Positions 8,579 through 17,180 of a stretch of 64,000 nucleotides of DNA are shown piece by piece. The stretch comes from JAZOXB01 sp040096185. GTDB taxonomy: Bacteria > Bacillota > Clostridia > Oscillospirales > Oscillospiraceae. The DNA lies in contig NZ_JBBMFF010000270.1 in assembly GCF_040096185.1 (NCBI RefSeq), positions 1-64,000 of the forward strand, written 5' to 3'. Under the pieces are notes generated by a model. The model worked only from the letters and a program-made list of their open reading frames with translations. It was not told the DNA's origin and ran no database searches. The translations under genes were made by a program, and so were the position numbers. Every line of letters starts with the position of its first letter. The stretch's first letter is position 1.

Positions 8579-9262
8579 ATGATGAATGTATCAGATACAA
8601 GGGACTGCGCCTTTGAAGCCTTTGTTACCAACCTCGGAAAATACAATGAGGGCTTTTTGGTGGGCGAATGGGTGAAGTTTCCCGTGACAAATGAAGAAAT
8701 GCAGGCGGTTTTCCGGCGCATCGGCATCGGGCGGCGCTATGAGGAATGGTTCATCACCGACTATGACTGCCCGGATGCGGCCATCGGCAAGGTGCTCGGA
8801 GAATACGAAAGCCTGAGTGAGCTGAACTACCTCGCCGGGCAGATCATGGAGCTGCGGGAGAGCGACGAGTTCTGGCAGGCAGTCTTGGACTTGGGCGAGA
8901 ACACCGGCAGCGTGCGGGAGCTGATCAACCTGACCGAAAATATGGACTGCTTTGATTACCTGCCCGGCGTGTGCAGCGACTATGACCTCGGCTATTATTG
9001 GATCGAGGAAAGCGGCTGTTATGATACGGACAAGCTCGGTGCGCTGGCAAACTATATCGACTATGAGGGCTTTGGGCGAGATGTTCGCTTGGAGGAAGGC
9101 GGCATTTTCGGTGACAACGGATATGTGCGCTCAAACAGTGGCCGCTTTGTGGACATCTACGACGGTGACATCGAGAATATCCCGGAAGAATATCGGATCA
9201 GTTCACCTGCCGTTCCTGTTCGTTCCGCATTGCCGCGGCAGGCCGAACAGCCCGAACGATAA
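8579..9262 (+). CDS. ardA: ArdA-family anti-restriction protein
   Basis: A 227-aa acidic protein resembling ArdA: an N-terminal segment (AFEAFVTNLGKYNEGFLVGEW) followed by EEWFITDYDC and LGEYESLSELNYLA, the typical ArdA middle region, then a third acidic domain. ArdA mimics B-form DNA and blocks type I restriction enzymes, which protects the incoming single strand after conversion to duplex in the recipient. The start at 8579 follows ACGGAGG. It is longer than Tn916 ArdA (about 165 aa), mainly because of a C-terminal extension. Confidence 0.78.
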   Translation: MMNVSDTRDCAFEAFVTNLGKYNEGFLVGEWVKFPVTNEEMQAVFRRIGIGRRYEEWFITDYDCPDAAIGKVLGEYESLSELNYLAGQIMELRESDEFWQAVLDLGENTGSVRELINLTENMDCFDYLPGVCSDYDLGYYWIEESGCYDTDKLGALANYIDYEGFGRDVRLEEGGIFGDNGYVRSNSGRFVDIYDGDIENIPEEYRISSPAVPVRSALPRQAEQPER

Positions 9263-9279
9263 AATTTGCACCTTTGATA

Positions 9280-9307
9280 TTGCCTTGCGGTTTGGGTATA
9301 GTATAAT
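9280..9307 (+). promoter_or_regulatory. Sigma-70-type promoter for the 9332 gene
   Basis: The -35 is TTGCCT (9280-9285) and the -10 is TATAAT (9302-9307) with a 16-bp spacer. It lies about 25 bp upstream of the GTG start at 9332. Confidence 0.6.
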
Positions 9308-9331
9308 AAAAACGAGAAGGAAGTGAACACC

Positions 9332-9655
9332 GTGAGCGACAGCTATTTTGACCTGCCGTCCCGCATCGAGGACGATTTTGCCGAGATTGACAGCGATATT
9401 GTGATGGATCTGCAAAACACCAATGAGGACTATGCCGAGCTTTCCGACCGCATGGATCAGTTGAGAGCGCAGTGCCCCGTTATCGACAGGCTGGGCGAGG
9501 ACGACGGCGAGATCCGCATGACCGCAGAGGAGCATCGGGCGTATGTGGACTATCTGAACCTTGCCCGGCAAATGGAGGACATGGAGCGACAGCACATCTA
9601 CTTCTGCGGACATACCGACGCCGTGGCCTACCTCAAAAAAATCAAAGCGCTATAA
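9332..9655 (+). CDS. Conserved small ICE protein, unknown function
   Basis: A 107-aa acidic, probably helical protein (IEDDFAEIDSDIVMD...ARQMEDMERQHIYFCGH). GTG at 9332 is preferred over GTG at 9323 because the AGAAGGA site at 9315-9321 is only about 3 nt from the latter. It has its own promoter and terminator and so forms a single-gene transcript. I recognise no domain; similar short proteins accompany ardA in Clostridia ICEs. Confidence 0.55.
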   Translation: MSDSYFDLPSRIEDDFAEIDSDIVMDLQNTNEDYAELSDRMDQLRAQCPVIDRLGEDDGEIRMTAEEHRAYVDYLNLARQMEDMERQHIYFCGHTDAVAYLKKIKAL

Positions 9656-9665
9656 GTACGACGAA

Positions 9666-9696
9666 AGCGGTGCAGAGAGATCTGCGCCGCTTTTTT
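9666..9696 (+). terminator. Rho-independent terminator
   Basis: AGCGG-T-GCAGA pairs with TCTGC-G-CCGCT across a GAGA loop and is followed by six T. It isolates the small gene from the downstream ATPase promoter. Confidence 0.85.
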
Positions 9697-9770
9697 GTTG
9701 GCAGAAATGCAAAGCGAGTCGAAAAAGATGCTCTGTATAAAAAGTTTTTCTGAATTTTAAGTAAAAACTA

Positions 9771-9799
9771 TTGACCAAAACGGCGTTTTTGGCTATACT
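9771..9799 (+). promoter_or_regulatory. Near-consensus promoter of the DUF4143 ATPase gene
   Basis: The -35 is TTGACC (9771-9776), the spacer is 17 bp and the -10 is TATACT (9794-9799), 20 bp before the ATG at 9820. The gene is therefore expressed independently of the surrounding transfer genes. Confidence 0.72.
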
Positions 9800-9819
9800 A
9801 ATAGCAAGGAGGCGATACC

Positions 9820-11019
9820 ATGATCGTTAGACCCTACTATTTGGATATATTGAAAACCTATCGGGATGTTCCGCTGGTGAAGATCCTTGCCGGGATTCGC
9901 CGCTGCGGGAAATCGACCATTTTGGATATGCTGAAAGACGACCTGCTCGGCAGCGGCATTGCGGCAGACCATGTGATTCATCTGCGCTATACCTCGGAAG
10001 AGCTGGACGATGGCATGACTGCCAAGCAGATGTACCGTGACATCAAAGAGAAAATGACCGACGGCGAACGCTACTATCTTCTGCTGGACGAGGTGCAGGA
10101 GGTGGACGGCTGGGAAAAGGCTGTCAACAGCCTGCTGGAGGATTCCAATACCGACATCTATGTGACCGGCTCCAACTCCAAACTGATGTCCAGCGAGATC
10201 TCCACCTATCTGACAGGGCGGTATATCTCCATTCCCGTTTTTACGCTGTCCTTTGCTGAATATTTGGAGTTTAAGAAGGACAGCGGCCGCACGCCGAAAG
10301 AGCTTTTGAACGAATATATCCGCATGGGCGGCTTTCCCATCGTTGCGCTCGGAAACTTTGACGAGCGTTCGTCCTATCAGATCGTCGAGGGTATCTACAA
10401 TTCCGTTATCACCAGCGACATCACCAAGCGGCACAATATCACAAACTTCGACCTGTTCAACCGTGTGGTAAAGTATGTTGTAGAGAATGTCGGCAAGACT
10501 TTTTCTGCCAACGCCATCGTGAAATTCATGAAAGGCGAAGGACGCTCCCTCTCGGTGGAAGCAGTCTATAACTATCTGGAATGGTTGGAAAAGGCTTTTG
10601 TAATCTATCGTTGTCAGCGGTACGATATGCAGGGCAAGACCGTCCTGAAAACGCAGGAGAAATTCTATCTTGCGGACGCTTCTCTCAAATACTGCATGAT
10701 GGGCTTTAATCCGAAATCCGTTGCCGCTATGCTGGAGAACATCGTGTACTTTGAGCTTCGGCGGAAGGGTTATGATGTGTATATCGGCAAAAACTCCACC
10801 AAGGAGATCGACTTCGTGGCCGTGCGACGGGACGAGCGGATCTATGTGCAGGTATGCCGCAATCTGCCGGAGGAATCCGACCGGGAGGTTGCCAACCTGC
10901 TGGAGATCAAAGACCATTACCCGAAGTATGTGGTGACGATGGACGAACTGGCCGCAGGCAACATCAACGGTGTCAAAATTATGCATCTGGCGGACTTTCT
11001 GCTAAGCAAGGAGTATTAA
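9820..11019 (+). CDS. AAA ATPase with C-terminal DUF4143/nuclease-like domain
   Basis: A 399-aa protein. Walker A is GIRRCGKST (residues 25-33), Walker B is YLLLDEVQEV, and the sensor-like VTGSNSKL follows. After an arginine-rich middle region (ITSDITKRHNI), the C-terminal part has the ELRRKGYDVYIGK...EIDFVAVRRDERIYVQV pattern of the DUF4143 family, which resembles a PD-(D/E)xK fold. These ATPases are very common in gut bacteria and their physiological role is largely unknown; stress or toxin-like roles have been suggested. Own promoter, no operon partner. It may be a resident ICE gene or cargo. Confidence 0.85.
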   Translation: MIVRPYYLDILKTYRDVPLVKILAGIRRCGKSTILDMLKDDLLGSGIAADHVIHLRYTSEELDDGMTAKQMYRDIKEKMTDGERYYLLLDEVQEVDGWEKAVNSLLEDSNTDIYVTGSNSKLMSSEISTYLTGRYISIPVFTLSFAEYLEFKKDSGRTPKELLNEYIRMGGFPIVALGNFDERSSYQIVEGIYNSVITSDITKRHNITNFDLFNRVVKYVVENVGKTFSANAIVKFMKGEGRSLSVEAVYNYLEWLEKAFVIYRCQRYDMQGKTVLKTQEKFYLADASLKYCMMGFNPKSVAAMLENIVYFELRRKGYDVYIGKNSTKEIDFVAVRRDERIYVQVCRNLPEESDREVANLLEIKDHYPKYVVTMDELAAGNINGVKIMHLADFLLSKEY

Positions 11020-11165
11020 ACGGTTTTCTGCATAGGTCAATACGGTTTCTGCACATAAAACAGGCAAAGTATATGCAGATAATAGTTCGCAGGAAAAAGC
11101 AGTGACAGCGTATTCTTGGAAACAACATCCCCTATGAAATTACTATTGGAAGTGAGTGTGAAAAA

Positions 11166-13088
11166 ATGATTATATCCGAATTAAGAGTGTATGATTTCCG
11201 CCAATTCAAATCTGTGGATGACGCTCCCGGCTTAAAAATCACTTTTCACAAAGGTCTAAACGCACTGATTGGCGAAAACGATTCGGGAAAAACCGCTGTA
11301 ATTGATGCATTAAAATTAGTCTTGTTGACACAGAGCAATGAGTATATCCGGCCGTCAGATGAGGATTTTTATAAGCCTGTTGGCGAAGATGCGTGCTCAG
11401 AGTTCAAGATCGATTGTACGATTTCAGATTTTACACAGAACGAAGCAAAGAACTTTATCGAATATCTTTCATTCAACCAAACGGAGAATGGCATTGAATA
11501 TACGCTTGAACTTCATTATCGTGCATGGAAAGAAGGACATAAAATCTATCAGGAATTGCGCGTGGGCGATATAGACGATGGAATTTCGATTGATGGAAAA
11601 GCAAGAGAATTGCTGAAAGCTGTTTATTTGAAACCGCTCCGTGATGCCGAGCGAGAAATGAGTTCCGGGCGTGGTTCCAGAATCTCGCAAATACTTCTAA
11701 ATCACCCTGTTTTCAAAGATAAAAAAGAACATACAGTTCTCGATATTTTTCGGGATGCGAATCAACGCATTGAGGATTATTTTATAGGAGATACGGATGG
11801 AAAACGCATTCTCCAGACGATCCGCAGTAATTTAGAGTCATTTAGTGATAAAGGCCAAGCCAGTGATGCAGAATTAAAAACCTCGGATATTCAGCTAAAA
11901 GCTATACTGGAGTCCCTGTCATTGAATGCTCCTGAGATCAACCCCGGGCTTGGGGAATTGAATCTGCTATTTATTGCGGCGGAGTTATTGCTCCTTAAGG
12001 ATGATACAGATGGTGGCCTGAAACTGGCTCTAATCGAAGAATTGGAAGCCCATCTGCATCCGCAAGCGCAGCTTCGACTAATCAGTTATCTCCAGAACGA
12101 GTATAACGAGAATGATGTCCAAATTATCATATCCACGCATAGCCCCATTTTGGCATCAAAAATCAACCTCAAGAATTTGATTTTAATGAAGAATGGTGCC
12201 GGATATGATTTGGCTGAAGGGCGAACCGGATTACAAAAGGGTGATTACCTGTTCCTCCAGCGTTTTCTCGACTCAACAAAGGCCAATTTGTTTTTTGCTA
12301 AGGGTATCATAATGGTCGAGGGTGATGCAGAGAATATTTTAATTCCTGTCATTGCAGACATTCTCGGCTATCCATTGGAGAAATACGGTATATCCATTGT
12401 AAATGTTGGAAGCACGGCTTTTCTTCGATATAGCGGAATTATGGTAAGAAAAGACGGCGCCGATATAGGAATACCTGTTTCTGTAATAACAGATTGTGAT
12501 GTTAGACCATACGATGTTGAGCCCACGACAAAGGAGAAAACATTCAACGAGAAGGAAGCTGAATCTTTGCAGGCTAAAGAAAAAAGAGACAGAAAATATA
12601 CAAATGGCTCCGTGCACGGCTTTACTTCACCACGATGGACGCTCGAGTATTGCATTGCTATGAGTTGCCTTTCGGATGATTTCCATAAGGCGGTTCATTA
12701 CGGAAAGAAAATTCTGAATGCGCAAGAGCATATTTCACTGACTGATGCCAAGATTGATGAAGCAAATCGTGACGCCGAAGCAGAAGCGCAGGCGTGGAAT
12801 GGGTTCTCTGCTGCTGAGAGGGCATACAATATTTATGATTTAATGCTTAATGGCGATGGAAAAAGCAGCCTGAAAGCGATTGTTGCCCAGTGCTTAGCTT
12901 CGCTTTTGCGTTGGGAAGTATCCATAATTCCAGCTGGGTTGACGCAAGAAAAGATGTTTGATCTCGACTTGTATGGATTCAAAGCCGACGAAAGCAAAGA
13001 GGCAGCATTGAAATCTGCAATAGAGAATGATCCATTTTTAAGCTATATTGTGAATGCCATCAAATATGCAGCAGGAGAAACGGTGTAG
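11166..13088 (+). CDS. gajA: OLD-family ATPase/TOPRIM nuclease (GajA-like)
   Basis: A 640-aa OLD-type protein. The N-terminal ABC-like ATPase has FRQFKSVDD and Walker A GENDSGKT (residues 36-43), with the Walker B/signature region LALIEELEAHLHPQ near residue 290 and the H-loop IISTHSP. A C-terminal TOPRIM domain starts near residue 380, with the glutamate in MVEGDAE and the DxD in VITDCDVRP near residue 440. A UvrD-like helicase gene follows after 13 nt, the arrangement of Gabija defence systems and class 2 OLD loci. In that family the nuclease cuts phage DNA when nucleotide pools drop. The region is visibly AT-richer than its neighbours, consistent with transferred cargo. Confidence 0.85.
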   Translation: MIISELRVYDFRQFKSVDDAPGLKITFHKGLNALIGENDSGKTAVIDALKLVLLTQSNEYIRPSDEDFYKPVGEDACSEFKIDCTISDFTQNEAKNFIEYLSFNQTENGIEYTLELHYRAWKEGHKIYQELRVGDIDDGISIDGKARELLKAVYLKPLRDAEREMSSGRGSRISQILLNHPVFKDKKEHTVLDIFRDANQRIEDYFIGDTDGKRILQTIRSNLESFSDKGQASDAELKTSDIQLKAILESLSLNAPEINPGLGELNLLFIAAELLLLKDDTDGGLKLALIEELEAHLHPQAQLRLISYLQNEYNENDVQIIISTHSPILASKINLKNLILMKNGAGYDLAEGRTGLQKGDYLFLQRFLDSTKANLFFAKGIIMVEGDAENILIPVIADILGYPLEKYGISIVNVGSTAFLRYSGIMVRKDGADIGIPVSVITDCDVRPYDVEPTTKEKTFNEKEAESLQAKEKRDRKYTNGSVHGFTSPRWTLEYCIAMSCLSDDFHKAVHYGKKILNAQEHISLTDAKIDEANRDAEAEAQAWNGFSAAERAYNIYDLMLNGDGKSSLKAIVAQCLASLLRWEVSIIPAGLTQEKMFDLDLYGFKADESKEAALKSAIENDPFLSYIVNAIKYAAGETV

Positions 13089-13101
13089 ATAGGAGGATTC
13101 T

Positions 13102-15018
13102 ATGATGGAATGGCAGATTTCCGACCAAGATATTCAAGCCGTAGAAGAAATCCTTTTGCCGCATGGCGCACAGTTTCCGGAAGATGCAACGAACGTTATA
13201 CGTTGTTGGCATTCAACTGATGTAGCAGCCTGTCCCGGCAGCGGAAAGACAACGGTTCTTCTCGCAAAACTGAAATTGTTAGCGGATAGAATGCCGCTCG
13301 AAAACGGTGCAGGAATCTGTGTGCTTTCTCATACAAATGTCGCCGTCAATGAGATCAAAAACCGGCTTTCCGATTACGCGGACAGACTTCTCAGCTATCC
13401 AAATTATATAGGTACCATCCAGTCGTTTATTGACAGATTTGTGACGATGCCATACTTGCGAAACATCTCTGGACAGAATGTGCAAGTGGTTGATAGCCTG
13501 ACTTTTGCCCAGCAAGTGCTTAGCAAGATGCAGCATGACGCAAAGTATAGTGCGCTTGACTATGTAACAAAGAATAATTTTGAAACTGGCAAGCAATTCT
13601 CAGAACGAATCAATCACACACAGGCATTATACATACGAGATGATGGGGCGCTTTGCATAGGAAGGCAGCAAAAGCCGTTGGCTGGTGCTGGGAAGACTTC
13701 TGCTGAGCAATATAAAAAACTGCTGGTCGAGCTTCTTGAAGATGAAGGAATGATACGGTATCAAGACGCCTATGTATATGCAAGCACTGCCATTGGTGAA
13801 TTACCAGCGGAGTATGCTGACCTCTTTTCGTCACGATTTCAGTATGTATTTATAGATGAATATCAGGATTGCAATAATCTTCAGCGACAAGCCATAGATG
13901 CAATATTTGACCCACAAAAATGTGCAGTGTTCAAAATTGGAGATTCCGATCAGGCCATCTACAATTCAGCAGAAGATACAACCCCTGACTGGATGCCGCA
14001 GCCTGACTTTCTACCAATTATTACGTCTTGCAGGTTTAACCAAGAAATTGCCAACGTGATCTGCAAGCTAAAAAAGGGCGAGAAAAATATCGTAACGCTT
14101 GCCGGGGCGACAGGCGTTAAGCCAGTCTTGCTTGTTTTTTCTCCTGAAAATATTGACAGAGTTATTGGTGGATTCATTTCTGCATTAGATAGGCATGAAC
14201 TCTACGACAACAATGGCATATATAAGGCTATCGGAGCAGTAAAAAGAGAGGACTTGTCCGGTTTGAAAATTGGGAGCTATTGGACTGAATTTGATGGTTC
14301 AGCAAATAAGAAAAACGAGTATAGCTACTGGGTTTTAGTAGATGAGATTGTCCAGTATTTGCTGGAGGGAAAATTGTATAAGGCAGAGCAAAGTGTTCGT
14401 AGGCTTTTGTGCCGAGTATTCCACTACATTTCGATAAAGCACCCTATATCAGGAAAAGACTATACCATAGTAGCAATGAAAAATGCTCTCGACGAAAAAT
14501 ACAGAGGGCAGTATCGTCAATGGATATATGAAATGTCGAGGATAAAAACAATTGATAGACATTCGGTAGATCAATTGTTGCGGCAGAAGATAAACGAATT
14601 GCTGAGAATTGGAAATCCGAGCCTAACTGATATATTTACTGTTCTTCCAGCGTTTTTTCTCGAAGAATCCACTAGTGTTAATCATGCAGATATAGCCGAG
14701 AAAAATGTGCTGATTGATCCTATTAGAGGCCGCAGAATTATATTTGACACTATTCACGGCGTTAAAGGTGAAACGCATGATGCGACTCTATATCTTGAAA
14801 CCGATAGACAGGGCGCATCCGATTTGAATCGGATTCTTCCGTACTTTGGTATTGGTCGCTGCGGGAGCTCAAGTCTATATGATTCCAGTCGTAAGCTTGC
14901 GTATGTTGGTATGAGTAGGCCTAAAAAGCTATTATGCGTAGCAATGCAGGCGGAAACTTATGAAAAGAGTAAGGGCGTATTCGATGCTGACTGGGAAGTT
15001 GTTGATTTGAGAGGATAA
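13102..15018 (+). CDS. gajB: UvrD/Rep-like superfamily 1 helicase (GajB-like)
   Basis: A 638-aa SF1A helicase. Motif I is ACPGSGKTTVL (about residues 43-53), motif Ia SHTNVAVNEI, motif II FIDEYQDCN (about 250), motif III KIGDSDQAIYN, then VKGETHDATLYLE (motif V-like) and YVGMSRPKKLLCVA (motif VI). It follows the OLD nuclease gene by 13 nt with a TAGGAGG site, so the two form one operon. Characterised GajB proteins are about 500 aa; the additional ~140 residues lie in the 2A/2B portion and may change partner or DNA specificity. In Gabija, GajB senses DNA ends and acts with GajA. Confidence 0.85.
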   Translation: MMEWQISDQDIQAVEEILLPHGAQFPEDATNVIRCWHSTDVAACPGSGKTTVLLAKLKLLADRMPLENGAGICVLSHTNVAVNEIKNRLSDYADRLLSYPNYIGTIQSFIDRFVTMPYLRNISGQNVQVVDSLTFAQQVLSKMQHDAKYSALDYVTKNNFETGKQFSERINHTQALYIRDDGALCIGRQQKPLAGAGKTSAEQYKKLLVELLEDEGMIRYQDAYVYASTAIGELPAEYADLFSSRFQYVFIDEYQDCNNLQRQAIDAIFDPQKCAVFKIGDSDQAIYNSAEDTTPDWMPQPDFLPIITSCRFNQEIANVICKLKKGEKNIVTLAGATGVKPVLLVFSPENIDRVIGGFISALDRHELYDNNGIYKAIGAVKREDLSGLKIGSYWTEFDGSANKKNEYSYWVLVDEIVQYLLEGKLYKAEQSVRRLLCRVFHYISIKHPISGKDYTIVAMKNALDEKYRGQYRQWIYEMSRIKTIDRHSVDQLLRQKINELLRIGNPSLTDIFTVLPAFFLEESTSVNHADIAEKNVLIDPIRGRRIIFDTIHGVKGETHDATLYLETDRQGASDLNRILPYFGIGRCGSSSLYDSSRKLAYVGMSRPKKLLCVAMQAETYEKSKGVFDADWEVVDLRG

Positions 15019-15048
15019 ATACAGCGCACAAAATATATTATCACATAC

Positions 15049-15091
15049 ATAGCCGAGAGGTTTTCATTTGGAAAGCCCCTCGGCTATTTTT
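15049..15091 (+). terminator. Rho-independent terminator closing the Gabija-type operon
   Basis: ATAGCCGAG (15049-15057) pairs with CTCGGCTAT (15079-15087), continued by GGTTTTC/GAAAGCC, and is followed by a T-rich tract. It marks the end of the cargo before the ICE core resumes. Confidence 0.85.
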
Positions 15092-15114
15092 ATGTCAGAA
15101 CGGAGGTGAAACAT

Positions 15115-16083
15115 ATGCCATATATCCCACCGGAGGTGGTAGAAAGAGCTCGTGAGATGGATTTGCTGACTTATCTGCGGACTTATGAACCGCGGGAACT
15201 GGTGCATTTCGGGGGCGGCACCTATTGCACCCGTGAGCACGACAGTCTGAAAATCTCCAACGGCAAATGGTGCTGGTTTTCCCGTGGGATCGGCGGCTAC
15301 TCGGCGCTGGACTACCTCATTAAGGTCAAAGAGATGCCCTTTACGCAGGCAGTTGAAACCATCATGGGGAATCTGTCAGCGGCGCCGCCTGCCTTTGCCC
15401 CGGCTCCGAAAGCGCCAAAAGAAAAGGTACTGCTTTTGCCGCAGGTCAACCGCAGTGCCACCTACGCCATCGAATACCTGCACCGCAGAGGGATCGATTA
15501 TGAGCTGATCGACTTCTGCATCCAAACCGGCCGCCTTTACGAGAGCTATCCCTATCATAATGTAGTGTTCGTGGGGATGGACGCAGACAGCAAGCCCCGC
15601 TACGCCAATCAGCGAGGGATCGGCTCGGACTTCATCGGGGACGCCAACGGAAGTGACAAGCACTATTCCTTTGGAATCCCTGCGGCGGTCGCAAGCGATA
15701 CGCTCCACCTGTTTGAATCGGCGGTGGATCTGCTGTCCTACGGGACGCTGCAAAAGTTGGACGGTAAGGACTGGCGCAGTGAAAACCTGCTCTCCCTCGC
15801 CGGTGTCTATAAGCCAAGAGCGAAAATCGAGGAAAGCAGTCTGCCCGCTGCGCTGGTGCGGTATCTTGCCGAGCATCCACATATCCGCCGTGTGGTGCTG
15901 CGGCTCGACAACGACGCCACGGGACGGATCGCCGCCGAAACCATCAAGACCCTGCTGCCGAGAAAGTATGCGGTCACGGTGGACATTCAGCCGCCACCGC
16001 AGGGCAAGGACTACAACGACTGCCTATGTATGCGGCTGGGATTGCCCATCACTAAGCGCAGAGAAAGGAGCAAAGAACGGTGA
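15115..16083 (+). CDS. Primase-like protein (DUF3991 plus TOPRIM)
   Basis: A 322-aa protein. The N-terminal half has a CHC2-like/DUF3991 pattern (LKISNGKWCWFSRGIGGYSALDYLI) and the C-terminal half a TOPRIM fold with LFESAVDLLS and RLDNDATGR, then DYNDCL. These proteins are typical of Clostridia ICEs and plasmids and are thought to prime or process transferred single strands. ATG 15115 is chosen because CGGAGG (15101-15106) is spaced 8 nt from it, whereas GTG 15106 overlaps that site. It overlaps the following regulator by 4 nt. Confidence 0.82.
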   Translation: MPYIPPEVVERAREMDLLTYLRTYEPRELVHFGGGTYCTREHDSLKISNGKWCWFSRGIGGYSALDYLIKVKEMPFTQAVETIMGNLSAAPPAFAPAPKAPKEKVLLLPQVNRSATYAIEYLHRRGIDYELIDFCIQTGRLYESYPYHNVVFVGMDADSKPRYANQRGIGSDFIGDANGSDKHYSFGIPAAVASDTLHLFESAVDLLSYGTLQKLDGKDWRSENLLSLAGVYKPRAKIEESSLPAALVRYLAEHPHIRRVVLRLDNDATGRIAAETIKTLLPRKYAVTVDIQPPPQGKDYNDCLCMRLGLPITKRRERSKER

Positions 16084-16454
16084 GCGACTATATGAGTCCG
16101 GGACGGCGCATCCGGCACTATCGTATGCAGAGAGGTATGACGCAAAAAACGCTGGGCATCGCCGCAGGCTTTTCGCCCGAAACCGCCGACATCCGCATTG
16201 CTCAGTATGAATCCGGCGCAAGGATGCCGAAACACGATTTGCTCTGTACGCTGGCGGAGGCGTTGGGTGTTTCGCCCTCGGCGCTGGACATTCCCCGTAT
16301 CAAGAGCCGTGAGGTGCTGAACCAACTGCTGCTTGCGCTGGAGGAAGAATATGCTCTGAAGGTCACGATTACGGAAAACAACGGAAGGAGCAAAACCGAT
16401 GAAAACCTATATGGTTACGATCACCGAAACAATGCAAAAGACGGTCGAGGTTGA
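16080..16454 (+). CDS. XRE-family transcriptional regulator
   Basis: A 124-aa protein with an N-terminal helix-turn-helix (GRRIRHYRMQRGMTQKTLGIAAGFSPETADIRIAQYESG split across residues 7-45) and LAEALGVSPSAL. It begins at GTG 16080, overlapping the primase-like gene. It probably regulates the nearby transfer genes. The last 56 nt overlap the next gene in another frame, which is unusual but supported by the good ribosome-binding site of that gene. Confidence 0.8.
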   Translation: MSDYMSPGRRIRHYRMQRGMTQKTLGIAAGFSPETADIRIAQYESGARMPKHDLLCTLAEALGVSPSALDIPRIKSREVLNQLLLALEEEYALKVTITENNGRSKTDENLYGYDHRNNAKDGRG

Positions 16455-16587
16455 AGCCAACTCCCGTGAGGAAGCTGAGAGAATGGTTGAGCAAAGGTGG
16501 AACGACAGCGAATATGCTCCCGGTCATCTTGTTAGGGTGGATTTTTCTGCAAGAGCCACTGAGCGCAGCCGTGACCATGAACGATGA
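16399..16587 (+). CDS. DpnD/PcfM-family small protein
   Basis: A 62-aa protein with the DpnD/PcfM pattern: TYMVTITETMQKTVEVEANSREEAE...VEQRWNDSEY. The ATG follows GGAAGGAGC. Proteins of this family occur in restriction loci and conjugative plasmids; their function is not established. It starts inside the 3' end of the XRE gene and lies 15 nt before the DUF3846 gene, in one operon. Confidence 0.75.
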   Translation: MKTYMVTITETMQKTVEVEANSREEAERMVEQRWNDSEYAPGHLVRVDFSARATERSRDHER

Positions 16588-16602
16588 AAGGAGTTTTCTA
16601 TT

Positions 16603-17004
16603 ATGAGTGAAGAAAAGAAAATCAAAGTAGTTCTGCTGGAGCCGGGCAAGCTCGCCCGCACAGCCGAGATTGATGCGTCCCTTGCCGGGATGCAGAAAAC
16701 GGTGGGCGGTCTGATCGAGCCGTTTTATCCCTTTGAGGAGCAGGTCTGTATCGTATGCAATGAGGAAAGCAAGATCAATGGGATGCGCCCGAACCGCAGC
16801 GTGAAAAATGACGATGGCGTGATGGTGGATTTCATCTTCGGCCCCGCCTTTATCTGCGACTGCCGGGGCGAAAATCTGGACAGCCTTTCCGACGAGCAGA
16901 TCGACCGCTACGGCAAGATGTTCCGCTATCCCGAACACCTTGCGAGGGTGAACGACACGCTGTTCGGCATCCCGTACCGCCCGCAGTCGGAGCAGGAGCG
17001 GTGA
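16603..17004 (+). CDS. DUF3846-type conserved ICE protein
   Basis: A 133-aa soluble protein preceded by AAAGGAG. It has the DUF3846-like layout: KVVLLEPGKLARTAEIDASLAGMQKTVGG near the N-terminus, and VCNEESKINGMRPNR and FGPAFICDC in the middle. Members are widespread in Clostridia mobile elements and of unknown function. It ends the small-gene operon before a 176-bp noncoding gap. Confidence 0.72.
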   Translation: MSEEKKIKVVLLEPGKLARTAEIDASLAGMQKTVGGLIEPFYPFEEQVCIVCNEESKINGMRPNRSVKNDDGVMVDFIFGPAFICDCRGENLDSLSDEQIDRYGKMFRYPEHLARVNDTLFGIPYRPQSEQER

Positions 17005-17180
17005 TATTATTTCGGTCGGTAGCAAAATGTTCGGCCTATGGGACGAACGCTATGCACTGTACCAGCAAGCATCGCCGTTGTGATACCACAACGGCACTTG
17101 TCAGGGGTAGCCCCTGAACCCTTTTCGTCCCCACCCATGCGGAGGACGATATTTTTATACCCGAAAGGAGGTCACAGCCG
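17005..17180. other. Noncoding gap with two inverted repeats; candidate oriT of Element 1
   Basis: The only sizeable gap in this part of the element. It contains GCCGTTGTG (17074-17082) paired with CACAACGGC (17087-17095) across a 4-nt loop and, 5 nt further, TCAGGGG-TAG-CCCCTGA (17101-17117). Neither repeat is followed by a T-tract. Its position upstream of the methylase-mobC-relaxase genes fits an origin of transfer, which is usually a noncoding stretch with inverted repeats next to relaxosome genes. No nic site could be assigned. Confidence 0.4.
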
